Assembly (NCBI GenBank): GCA_900540395.1
Contig: UQFQ01000023.1
Span: 1 to 20,937, forward strand
Direction: 5' to 3'
DNA length: 20,937 bases
Source: an uncultured Mollicutes bacterium
GTDB taxonomy: Bacteria; Bacillota_I; Bacilli_A; RFN20; CAG-826
The notes below the pieces were generated by a model, which saw only the letters and a program-made list of their open reading frames with translations, was not told where the DNA came from and did no database searches. The position numbers and the translations under genes were made by a program. This document shows, piece by piece, positions 6,921-13,694 of the stretch. Numbering within the stretch: position 1 is the first letter of the stretch; every line of letters begins with the position of its first letter.

Positions 6921-7035
6921 TCACATTTTTGTATGCTTTTTATTAAAATAAAATCACGTTTTTGTATATTAATTAGGACCTATTTTTCACATTTCTGTAT
7001 ACTAAAAATTAAGTAAAAATCACATTTTTGTAGAT
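6921..7035 (-). promoter_or_regulatory. Second four-unit iteron array at exact 33-bp period
   Basis: Units begin at 6921, 6954, 6987 and 7020, the same 33-bp step as at 4519-4633. Three units carry one base change each (gtatgc, tcacg, ttctg). The array is coupled to the dead ATPase fragment exactly as the first is coupled to ATPase A, so it arose by duplication. The spacing survived though the adjoining gene decayed. Confidence 0.75.
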
Positions 7036-7071
7036 TATGAGAAATTACCAAGGCAAAAATATGCCTAATAT

Positions 7072-7094
7072 CTATATTTCAATAAGAAATATAG
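7072..7094 (-). terminator. Possible hairpin terminator of ATPase C
   Basis: ctatatttc and gaaatatag form a perfect 9-bp stem around aataa, about 45 bp past the stop codon of ATPase C. The stem is AT-only and lacks a clear U-tract, so termination is uncertain. Confidence 0.3.
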
Positions 7095-7139
7095 CAAAGA
7101 CTTTAAGAATTTGAATTAGAAAAATTTAAAAATATGAAT

Positions 7140-8369
7140 TTATATAAGTGATATTGGGCAAAGCCAACAATCTTTATTAATTGGAATTAATTCATCGGTT
7201 AAGCAAATCACTAATCCTGGTTTAATATTCATATTAAATTTCTTAAGAACAGAAAAGTTCTTATCAGGATGATTAGGAGATTTACTTTTCTTTATCTCAA
7301 TTGGATAAATGCTATTGTCTTCTACCACTAATAAATCAATTTCTTTTTTATCAAAATCTCTGTAGTAATATAAATTGTTAATTGGTTTACCGTGGTTATA
7401 ATAGCTTTTAACTATTTCACTCACAACAAAAGTTTCAAAGATTGCTCCATCCATATTACCATTAGCTAGAGTTTCTGGTGTTAACCATCTACATAAATAA
7501 CTTACTAATCCAGTATCCATAAAATAAATTTTAGGAGTTTTAACTAATCTGCTAGTAATATCCTTGTAATATGGTCTGAGAATAAATATTAATCCTGATC
7601 TTTCAAGTATAGAGGTCCATTCTTTTGCGGTAGGTGCACTTATTCCAATTTTCTTAGCGATTTCGTCATAATGTAATTCTTGTGCTGTCCTACTAGCCAT
7701 GAAGACTAAAAAATCATAAAACTCATTTAGTTTGTCAACGGCTTGCATTTCTCGAATATCTCTTTCTATATAGGTTGCAATGTAATCACTATAATATTTT
7801 TCTCTATTTATACCATTTCGTATTATACGAGGCATGCCGCCTTTAAAAATATTATTAAAAACTTCATTTACATCTAAAGGAATTGGTTTTTTTGCTTTAA
7901 GCACTTCTAGATTTGGCGTAAAAGGTCCACTATCATCAACCTCATAAATTTCTTTAAAAGACAAACTAGACAATTCATATAAAGAAACTCTTCCAGCTAA
8001 AGATTCTGAAACATTTTCCATCATTTTGAATTTTTGAGACGAAGTGAGCCAAAATAAACCATTATTATTCCTACCTTCTATAGCTAGCCTATCAACAATC
8101 TCCTTAATTTTTTCTAATATTGAAGGGACTTTTTGGAATTCATCAATAATGATTGGATACTTATATGTATCAAAAAATAAGTCAGGATCATTTAAAGCAA
8201 GTCTTCTTGCGTTTAATTCATCAAAACTAACAAATCTTCTATTCGCCTCTTTTATGTGATTTAGCATTGTCAATTTGCCAACCTGTCTTTGGCCACAATC
8301 CATTATTACTGGATAATTTTTAGAGGCTTCTGAGATCTCTTTTTGCATTATTCTACTTATGTATTTCAT
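7140..8369 (-). CDS. AAA_14/DUF4143 family ATPase with altered Walker A (ATPase C)
   Basis: Canonical COG1373-like layout: P-loop region, Walker B PIIIDEFQ (72-79), sensor-like FWLTSSQ (106-112), GGMP (177-180), YIERDIREM, winged-helix segment about 235-262, GAIFETFVVSEI, and DUF4143 EIDLL (343-347) with IEIKKSKSP (357-365). The Walker A reads GQRQVGKL (26-33). The Ser/Thr after the invariant Lys, which coordinates Mg2+, is Leu, encoded by TTG where Thr is expected. The frame is otherwise intact, so the protein may bind but not hydrolyse ATP, or the gene may be starting to decay. The start has GGAG 7 nt upstream, overlapping the operator-like palindrome at 8381-8412. Confidence 0.85.
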   Translation of the reverse strand: MKYISRIMQKEISEASKNYPVIMDCGQRQVGKLTMLNHIKEANRRFVSFDELNARRLALNDPDLFFDTYKYPIIIDEFQKVPSILEKIKEIVDRLAIEGRNNNGLFWLTSSQKFKMMENVSESLAGRVSLYELSSLSFKEIYEVDDSGPFTPNLEVLKAKKPIPLDVNEVFNNIFKGGMPRIIRNGINREKYYSDYIATYIERDIREMQAVDKLNEFYDFLVFMASRTAQELHYDEIAKKIGISAPTAKEWTSILERSGLIFILRPYYKDITSRLVKTPKIYFMDTGLVSYLCRWLTPETLANGNMDGAIFETFVVSEIVKSYYNHGKPINNLYYYRDFDKKEIDLLVVEDNSIYPIEIKKSKSPNHPDKNFSVLKKFNMNIKPGLVICLTDELIPINKDCWLCPISLI

Positions 8370-8380
8370 ATTAAATCTCC

Positions 8381-8412
8381 GAGATTTCTAAAGTGCCACT
8401 TTATTTTTCTCG
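8381..8412 (-). promoter_or_regulatory. Operator-like imperfect palindrome, copy 1, upstream of ATPase C
   Basis: A 32-bp element with outer arms gaga/tctc and an inner taaagtg/cacttta pair, lying next to the SD of ATPase C. Copy 2 (8474-8505) matches at 28 of 32 positions. Confidence 0.55.
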
Positions 8413-8473
8413 AAATTATTTTATATCATTTATCATAAAATAGCGAACTAAGAAAACTTAAGAGTTTAGTTTT

Positions 8474-8505
8474 GAGATTTCTAAAGCATCACTTTAGTTT
8501 TCTCG
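8474..8505 (-). promoter_or_regulatory. Operator-like imperfect palindrome, copy 2
   Basis: Direct repeat of 8381-8412, starting 93 bp away. Arms are gaga/tctc and ctaaag/ctttag around catca. Two such sites on either side of the likely promoter would suit looping or cooperative repression. Confidence 0.5.
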
Positions 8506-8510
8506 ATAAT

Positions 8511-8615
8511 TTAAGTACTGATATATTCACCAGGTCCCAAAGCACAAGTTAAACCTTGACGAAGAATGGAAGCTTAGATGACATAAGTTACTACAAAATC
8601 AGCATTATTTAACAT
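8511..8615 (-). pseudogene. Unrecognised coding relic (NADFVVTYVI...)
   Basis: From ATG 8615 the minus strand reads MLNNADFVVTYVI, a stop (8574-8576), then ASILRQGLTCALGPGEYIST and another stop. NADFVVTYV resembles a strand-turn found in SLOG/DUF1273-type proteins, but this is too short to assign. It may be debris of a lost gene between the ATPase C operators and the second HTH-tail block. Confidence 0.2.
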
Positions 8616-8706
8616 ATTCATCTTTATTTTGATGATGAGAATCATCTTCTATTGTTAGTTGCTTTTCTAATTATTGGTTATTTTTGTATGAACTAATCCT
8701 AATTTT

Positions 8707-9031
8707 AATGCATTATTAATCAACACACAATCGACCTTAATGATCTATCAGATGAAAGAATAAATGATAGAATAATGATAGATTAAATGATAGTTTAAAT
8801 GATAGAACAAATCAGGATTTTAGTAATTTAAATAAGCAAATTTTAGATAAAATTAGGATGAATAAATATATAACCATTGATGAGTTAACCAAAGCATTAA
8901 ATATGTCTTCTTCTACAATAAATCATCATTTAAAAACATTAACAACTCTTAATGCAATTACTAGAGTTGGTTCCAAGAAAAACGGATATTGGAAAGTTAA
9001 TTTTTAAGCATAATTACGCTTTTTAAAAGCT
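8707..9031 (+). repeat. Duplicated HTH-tail block, copy 2
   Basis: Second copy of 4646-4980. Just before it, atttttgta (8680-8688) repeats the core of the iteron that precedes copy 1. This suggests that the array and the HTH tail were once adjacent here too, before ATPase C came between them. Confidence 0.85.
8735..9007 (+). pseudogene. Decayed C-terminal tail of an AlbA_2-type transcriptional regulator (copy 2)
   Basis: Same content as the fragment at 4671-4956: DLNDLSDERINDRI, then the same one-base loss at the same place, then NDRLNDSLNDRTNQDFSNLNKQILDKIRMNKYITIDELTKALN..STINHHLKTL..ITRVGSKKNGYWKVNF. The in-frame TAG of copy 1 is CAG here, so that stop arose after duplication and the frameshift before it. 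ATG 8858 opens a 49-residue winged-helix frame ending at 9007, but no SD supports it. Confidence 0.75.
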
Positions 9032-9096
9032 AATATCTAGTTTTGTAACATTTCAAAATATTAAATTTCAAAACACAATCTTTTATATTTATCTTG

Positions 9097-9240
9097 TTAT
9101 TTTTTAATTAGCTTTAATATTTTTCTTTCGTTATCTGTGAAGTTTTCTGTGAACTTATCTGTGAAGTTTACCTTCGTAATAAATCTTTTTTCTATAAAAC
9201 ACCACTTATTAATTGTTCGGCCATTAATTGTTGATTTTTT
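9097..9240 (-). pseudogene. Minus-strand tail of another AlbA_2-type regulator
   Basis: In one minus-strand frame the sequence reads NKWCFIEKRFITKVNFTDKFTENFTDNERKILKLIKK and stops at 9097-9099. The NFTDKFTENFTDNE repeats are the linker found between the GHKL-like domain and the winged helix in this family, and NERKILKLIKK would be the first HTH helix. No start codon or upstream domain is present, so it is a fragment cut just after the helix begins. Confidence 0.45.
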
Positions 9241-9276
9241 CAAACCATGTTTTATATTAAAGAAAAGGAAGTAAAC

Positions 9277-9624
9277 ATGAAATACAAAACAAGTCTTTGC
9301 AACATAGTAAAAGCTTTTAACGGTTTTAAAGTTATTTATGATGCAAGAACCTCTGCAATCGTTAAAATGGATAAACGTATCTCAAAAAGAATTAAACTAT
9401 TTTTGCAAAATAGCAATTTCACATCATTTGATGACAATATTTCTTCTTTAATCAAAAGCGGAATTATAATTCCAGAAAGAGTTAATAAAGACATCGCTTC
9501 TAGTAAACCATCGGATTTTCTTTTTCGTACCGGGCACTTGTTGCAATATCGACTTCCTAATAGACAAAATGGCACGACTTTTTTTAGCCCGTTCCATTAT
9601 TCATTGTTAAACTATGTTATTTAA
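9277..9624 (+). CDS. Small protein resembling the N-terminal domain of radical-SAM peptide maturases
   Basis: A 115-residue protein. ATG 9277 is chosen over the in-frame ATG at 9247 because AGGAAG stands 5 nt before it. The segment IVKAFNGFKVIYDARTSAIVKMD...NISSLIKSGIIIPE has the pattern of the small domain that precedes the radical-SAM barrel in SPASM-type peptide maturases (short strands, 'Ysxxtgaivkld', then 'lixxGiiv'). The CxxxCxxC cluster and barrel are absent, so it is either a truncated maturase or a stand-alone recognition domain. The Phe/Tyr/Leu-rich tail is unrecognised. It overlaps the ABC exporter gene by 11 bases, which argues for coupled translation and a joint role in peptide export or immunity. 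Assignment is tentative. Confidence 0.5.
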   Translation: MKYKTSLCNIVKAFNGFKVIYDARTSAIVKMDKRISKRIKLFLQNSNFTSFDDNISSLIKSGIIIPERVNKDIASSKPSDFLFRTGHLLQYRLPNRQNGTTFFSPFHYSLLNYVI

Positions 9625-11218
9625 GTATTTATTTAGAAGTAAAAGAAAAAATTATCTTTTCTTATTTATCTGCACGATATTAGGCATTTTAGTTCTTTCC
9701 ATTTTGGACATTATGCAAGGCATTGTGTTCATGTTATTTATGAACCGTGCTACTGGTGTCAATGACATACCACTATGGATATTAGTACTCGGTGCCTTTG
9801 GTTTTGTTATTGGTTATTACCTTGTTTCTTTAATTGCCTCTTATTTAATTACCAATCTATTAAAGAAAATTCGTGGCGAACTAGTTAATGATATCTTTAC
9901 TTCATTTTCTAATTATCCAGTATCTACTTTTTTAAAGAACGAAACCGCATCTTCAATTTCAAGTACCATCACCACTGAAGTTGAAAATTTAATTAATTCA
10001 TACTATTCATATATTTTGAACATTTTTAGTATAACTTTTTCTTTTATATTAGGTTTAATTTATCTAGGACTATTAAACGTTTTCATTATTATTCCGATTC
10101 TTATCTTTATTGTTCTTATCTTATTAATAAGTTTCTTAAGTACTAATAAGATAAACAAAAATTATGAAAAAGTTTTCTATGCTAATAGGTATGTTATTAA
10201 GTTAATAAATAACGTATTTAGTTTTTTTACAGTTTCGAAGATGTTCGACTTCAAAGAAAACATAAATAAGCGTATCGAAAGCGAATATGATAAGTTTAAC
10301 TCCGCTAAGAAGAAAGCTAGATTATTTGACGTTATCTTAGAAAAAATTAATGGCATTCTATCACTATTAATGTTTTTCTCGATTTACACTATTTGTGTAT
10401 ATTTAGCTATTAAAGATCAAATGAACGCTGGCGAGATTACTTCAATTATTCAAGTATGTGGCTCGGTTGTTAATCCTTTCTTCTCAATTTCCTACGTAAT
10501 TAAAGCGATTGCAAATACTAAATCTACTAGAGATAAAATTGATAATATCCTTAAAGTGCCTACTACATCTACAAACCTAACAAAAATAGATCTAAAGGAA
10601 ATAAAAGGCACAAACATTACTTACGCTTATAAAGATAAGGACTATATAATTAAAAACTTATCATTTGATTTTAGAAAAGATGATATTGTTGCAATTATTG
10701 GTGAATCAGGAAGTGGAAAAACCACACTGCTTTCGATTTTATCAAAATTTATTACAGATTACTCAGGAAGCATATTACTTAATGATAGTATTAACCTAAA
10801 TGATGTAAATGATGAGTCTTATTACTTAGATGTTAAATTATTAAATCAAGAGCCAACACTTCTTGATGATACAATTAAAAATAACATTGTCCTTGATAAG
10901 CCATTTGAAGAAGAAAAATTTAATAAGATTTTTAAGCTACTAAACCTTGATAATACATTTAAAGATATAAATATAAAGATAGATACTGAAAGCAAAAACT
11001 ATAGTCTAGGAGAAGCAAGAAGAATATGTTTAGCTAAACTATTGTACGATAAGCCAGCTTTTATTTTATTAGATGAGCCTTTTGCTTCTTTAGATGAAGA
11101 AAATCGTTTAATAATTGAGAATGCCTTAACTAATATTAATGATTCTTGCATCATTATCACATCTCATATCTTTAGTGAAGAATTCAAAAAACATATAACA
11201 AAAGAAATAAAGCTTTAG
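9614..11218 (+). CDS. ABC exporter, fused membrane and ATPase domains
   Basis: Half-transporter that would dimerise in the membrane and use ATP to export or extrude a substrate. The N-terminal half has about six hydrophobic segments (roughly 13-42, 54-82, 133-155, 156-176, 247-266, 277-297). The nucleotide-binding domain has Walker A GESGSGKT (363-370), Q-loop NQEPTLL from 411, Walker B AFILLDEP (482-489), D-loop SLD and switch His518. The signature is SLGEARR (464-470) rather than LSGGQ, an unusual but still recognisable variant. The start ATG 9614 has no SD and lies inside the end of the upstream gene, so translation is probably coupled. The substrate is not known; a peptide is suggested by the neighbour. 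Confidence 0.85.
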   Translation: MLFKYLFRSKRKNYLFLFICTILGILVLSILDIMQGIVFMLFMNRATGVNDIPLWILVLGAFGFVIGYYLVSLIASYLITNLLKKIRGELVNDIFTSFSNYPVSTFLKNETASSISSTITTEVENLINSYYSYILNIFSITFSFILGLIYLGLLNVFIIIPILIFIVLILLISFLSTNKINKNYEKVFYANRYVIKLINNVFSFFTVSKMFDFKENINKRIESEYDKFNSAKKKARLFDVILEKINGILSLLMFFSIYTICVYLAIKDQMNAGEITSIIQVCGSVVNPFFSISYVIKAIANTKSTRDKIDNILKVPTTSTNLTKIDLKEIKGTNITYAYKDKDYIIKNLSFDFRKDDIVAIIGESGSGKTTLLSILSKFITDYSGSILLNDSINLNDVNDESYYLDVKLLNQEPTLLDDTIKNNIVLDKPFEEEKFNKIFKLLNLDNTFKDINIKIDTESKNYSLGEARRICLAKLLYDKPAFILLDEPFASLDEENRLIIENALTNINDSCIIITSHIFSEEFKKHITKEIKL

Positions 11219-11223
11219 TAAAA

Positions 11224-11244
11224 TGGTCACCACTAAAGTGACCA
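11224..11244 (+). terminator. Hairpin after the ABC exporter gene
   Basis: tggtcac and gtgacca form a perfect 7-bp stem around cactaaa, 5 nt after the stop codon. No U-tract follows, so it may act as an mRNA-end stabiliser or a weak terminator. Confidence 0.5.
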
Positions 11245-11367
11245 CTAATTGACTACCTCATTTCTTTAATATGGCAAAGATGAACCATTTTAATACATAT
11301 ATACAAACACCTATCATTTTTTGAAAACACCCTGTTTTGCTATAAAATGTAGCAAGCAAAATTGGAA

Positions 11368-11747
11368 TTATCTGTTTTCATCGAACATGAAGGATGGTCC
11401 ATTTTCATCATTATCATCTTCATAAGAGCAGACATATGTCCAACTCCAATCTTTGCTAACTATGAATGATTCAGGTATTGGACCTTCGTCTTCATCTCGA
11501 CTAAATATTACATCATCATATTTTTTTCATCATGTTCATTAGTTTCTTCTTCAAACCACATTTCTATGCTTATAGCATTTTTCCTATCAACTTTATTAAA
11601 TTCTTTTGTAGCTTCAATGCCACACAAGAATTAATTTTTTGGTTTTAAAAAGAAAACTTCCCATAAATAATTATAATCTTTATATTCTTGTAATAATTCT
11701 TTTCCAAATGTATTAAGTCATTTATCCTTAAAATCTGCTTTTTTCAT
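11368..11747 (-). pseudogene. Decayed DUF4275-like gene
   Basis: The minus strand from ATG 11747 reads MKKADFKDK-stop-LNTFGKELLQEYKDYNYLWEVFFLKPKN-stop-FLCGIEATKEFNKVDRKNAISIEMWFEEETNEHDEK. A one-base change of frame then gives KYDDVIFSRDEDEGPIPESF...WSWTYVCSYEDDNDENGPSFMFDENR and a stop at 11368. The 'W..tF...LW-vF..k...l.G-eA...F' pattern fits DUF4275, whose function is unknown. Two in-frame stops (TGA, TAA) and one frameshift show it is dead. It lies 21 bp after the AlbA_2 regulator gene on the same strand, so it was probably its operon partner. Confidence 0.6.
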
Positions 11748-11768
11748 ATTTCATCTACAAATTCCAAT

Positions 11769-13106
11769 TTACTTAATAACTTCCCAGTAGCCTGTTTTAT
11801 TTGACCCAACTCTTCTTATCATATTGAATTCAATCAACTTTTTTATAGCTCTATGAATAGTCATTTCTGTTTTATCTAATTCTTGTGCAAGTTCACTTCT
11901 TTTAATACCTTTTTTCGAATCAATCAAAGATAAAACATCTCTTTCAACGCTCGATAATTTTATTGTAACATTTCTTGTAACATTAATGTTATCAATCGAT
12001 GTTCTAATAAAGTCGAAATAGAATCCAAATTCATTATTTCCATATTTATAATTGATATTTTCTTTTTTACAAATGCTAAATACTCTACCAAAGCCAGTTC
12101 CAAAAGAATCAATAGTCTTATTAAGATACAAAACAGTATTTATTAGTGGATTTCTTGCGATTGGCCCATTTGAACCATCTGCAAAATCTTCTGGAGTTTT
12201 TCCTTTTACTAAAAATCCAGGATTGTACACATGAATCTTAGTAGGTGTAATATAAATTTCGCTAAAAGAACTGTTATTAACTCTCATATGTGCAAAGCTA
12301 TTAACTATAATTTCTCTTATAGCTTCTAAAGGTATTTCTGGTTTTTCAACTCTTTCCATACCTCTAATTTCTGCCTGCCATCGTGTATTTTCGATTATAT
12401 ATCTGTATGCTTTTTCAATACATTCTAAAATATTACCTTTAAATATTTGATTATCAATAAATGATATTCTCTCATCGGTTGGATAGATCGCTAACTTTAA
12501 CGTCCAAGGTTTCAAATTAGAAAACAAATATAATCCAGCATTATTAAGTTTATCATTTTTTAATAATCCTAATTTTATTAGGGTATCTTTTGTATCCTTA
12601 TAGATAAAAGAAATTCTTCCTACTTCATTACCTTTATTTATGTAATTAATCAATAAATCTTCATCAATGACTTCTATACCATAAGGAGTTAATTCATTTT
12701 CCCATTTTGAATAATCAATATTTTTGTTTATAAAGAAGTTTTCTAATTGAGAATTAGTCATTAATAAATCTTCATCGTCAGATCTTATATAATATCGTCC
12801 ATATGCTGAATAAGGAGTATCATCTCCATATACTTCTACTTTTATAATTTGTTTACTTCCAACTTCGATAATATTAATAGAAGGATTTATAACAGGTCTA
12901 ATGTTATTTTTTATTTGTACAGAAATATCTTTGGTCGTATCTTTTCCGATTTGTTGTCCTACAATTTCGCCTTCATTATTTACTCCAAAGTATAATAAAC
13001 CGTAATTATTTTTATTTAACATTGAAGATAATGATATAATAGCTTGTTTTAATTCACTAGTGGATTTCTTAAATTCGAGTTTTTCATTTTCACGTTTTTC
13101 AACCAT
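11769..13106 (-). CDS. AlbA_2 / GHKL ATPase / winged-helix transcriptional regulator
   Basis: Schlafen-AlbA_2-type regulator, predicted to bind DNA and probably ATP. The start is set at 13106: GAG precedes it, and the longer frame (from 13160) would overlap the promoter. From that start: AlbA_2 domain about 8-125 (LEFKKSTSELKQAI.., NYGLLYFGV.., GRYYIRSDDED), a GHKL-like ATPase region with N-box EIIVNSFAH and GxGF motif SFGTGFGR, an Asn/Thr/Val linker (NINVTRNVT), and a C-terminal winged helix ending GYWEVIK. The frame is intact, unlike the three fragments of the same type at 4671, 8735 and 9097. GTAAC...GTTAC half-sites over its own -10 suggest autoregulation. Confidence 0.85.
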   Translation of the reverse strand: MVEKRENEKLEFKKSTSELKQAIISLSSMLNKNNYGLLYFGVNNEGEIVGQQIGKDTTKDISVQIKNNIRPVINPSINIIEVGSKQIIKVEVYGDDTPYSAYGRYYIRSDDEDLLMTNSQLENFFINKNIDYSKWENELTPYGIEVIDEDLLINYINKGNEVGRISFIYKDTKDTLIKLGLLKNDKLNNAGLYLFSNLKPWTLKLAIYPTDERISFIDNQIFKGNILECIEKAYRYIIENTRWQAEIRGMERVEKPEIPLEAIREIIVNSFAHMRVNNSSFSEIYITPTKIHVYNPGFLVKGKTPEDFADGSNGPIARNPLINTVLYLNKTIDSFGTGFGRVFSICKKENINYKYGNNEFGFYFDFIRTSIDNINVTRNVTIKLSSVERDVLSLIDSKKGIKRSELAQELDKTEMTIHRAIKKLIEFNMIRRVGSNKTGYWEVIK

Positions 13107-13131
13107 AATATATCTCTTTTTTTGTAACTTT

Positions 13132-13160
13132 ATCATAACATTTTTGTTACAATAAAACAA
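13132..13160 (-). promoter_or_regulatory. Promoter and possible operator of the AlbA_2 regulator
   Basis: -35 TTGTTT (13155-13160), 17-bp spacer, -10 TATGAT (13132-13137) on the minus strand. The half-sites gtaac (13124-13128) and gttac (13146-13150) bracket the -10, and another gttac lies near 13169-13173. This is a good position for self-repression. Confidence 0.6.
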
Positions 13161-13290
13161 GTGATATGTTACATTAAATTATATTACATAATATAAAACA
13201 ATGAAGGTTGATGAATAAATTTAAATTTATCAATAAAAAATAATTTTTGATTGAAACCCTCTTAATTGCAAGATTTTTTCTCAAAAAAGA

Positions 13291-13347
13291 AAAAAGTTTT
13301 TTGTGCGACAAAAAGTTTATTGTGCTATAAAAAGTTTTTAGTTCAAA
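13291..13347. repeat. Three 19-bp tandem repeats
   Basis: Units starting at 13291, 13310 and 13329 share aaaaagtttt/attgtgc-like sequence at an exact 19-bp step; the third unit is diverged at its end. They lie in the gene-free stretch between the AlbA_2 regulator and tRNA-Ala (about 13161-13495), in which no coding frame is recognised. Confidence 0.5.
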
Positions 13348-13495
13348 ATCACGAGCTAAAACTTCATTGTTAGAGAATAGGATGGTAAGTCGCTTATGCT
13401 CAATTTATATTAAATAGCTGCTAAATTTTTCTAATTTTGGTTCAAAAAAAGGCTTGATTAGCCATTTCTAGCGTATCAAACCTATGCTTTCTTTA

Positions 13496-13571
13496 TGGTG
13501 GATCTGGCCAGGATCGAACTGGTGACCTCTTCGTTGCGAACGAAGCGCTCTCCCAACTGAGCTACAGACCC
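13496..13571 (-). tRNA. tRNA-Ala (anticodon CGC)
   Basis: Full cloverleaf on the minus strand with encoded CCA. The acceptor stem GGGTCTG/CAGATCC contains the G3:U70 pair that identifies alanine tRNAs. The D arm is GCTC..GAGC, the anticodon stem CTTCG/CGAAG encloses TTCGCAA with CGC at 13536-13538, and the T arm ACCAG-TTCGATC-CTGGC is normal. It reads GCG codons. A TATAAT hexamer (13583-13588, minus strand) lies upstream as a likely -10. Confidence 0.96.
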
Positions 13572-13694
13572 ACGACTTAATTATTATAAATAAAAGGATT
13601 GAACCTATAAACTATTTATTTTAGGTAAAAATATGCATAGCCTGTTGAATTACTAAAAATAAAGACACAAAATAATTACTAAGAGGTAAAATTT

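Noticed and set aside
4519..7035. CRISPR-like regular repeats
   Set aside because: Units are 16 bp with 17-bp spacers, only four per array, with no cas genes, and spacers are related between the two arrays. They are duplicated regulatory iterons.
8044..8259. Plus-strand frame opposite ATPase C
   Set aside because: It is antisense to conserved Walker motifs, has no SD, and its composition follows the real gene.
9336..9575. Minus-strand 79-codon frame opposite the small maturase-like protein
   Set aside because: The plus-strand gene has a good SD and coupling to the next gene; the antisense frame has neither.
12052..12234. Plus-strand 60-codon frame opposite the AlbA_2 regulator
   Set aside because: It is a shadow of the GHKL-domain coding sequence on the other strand.
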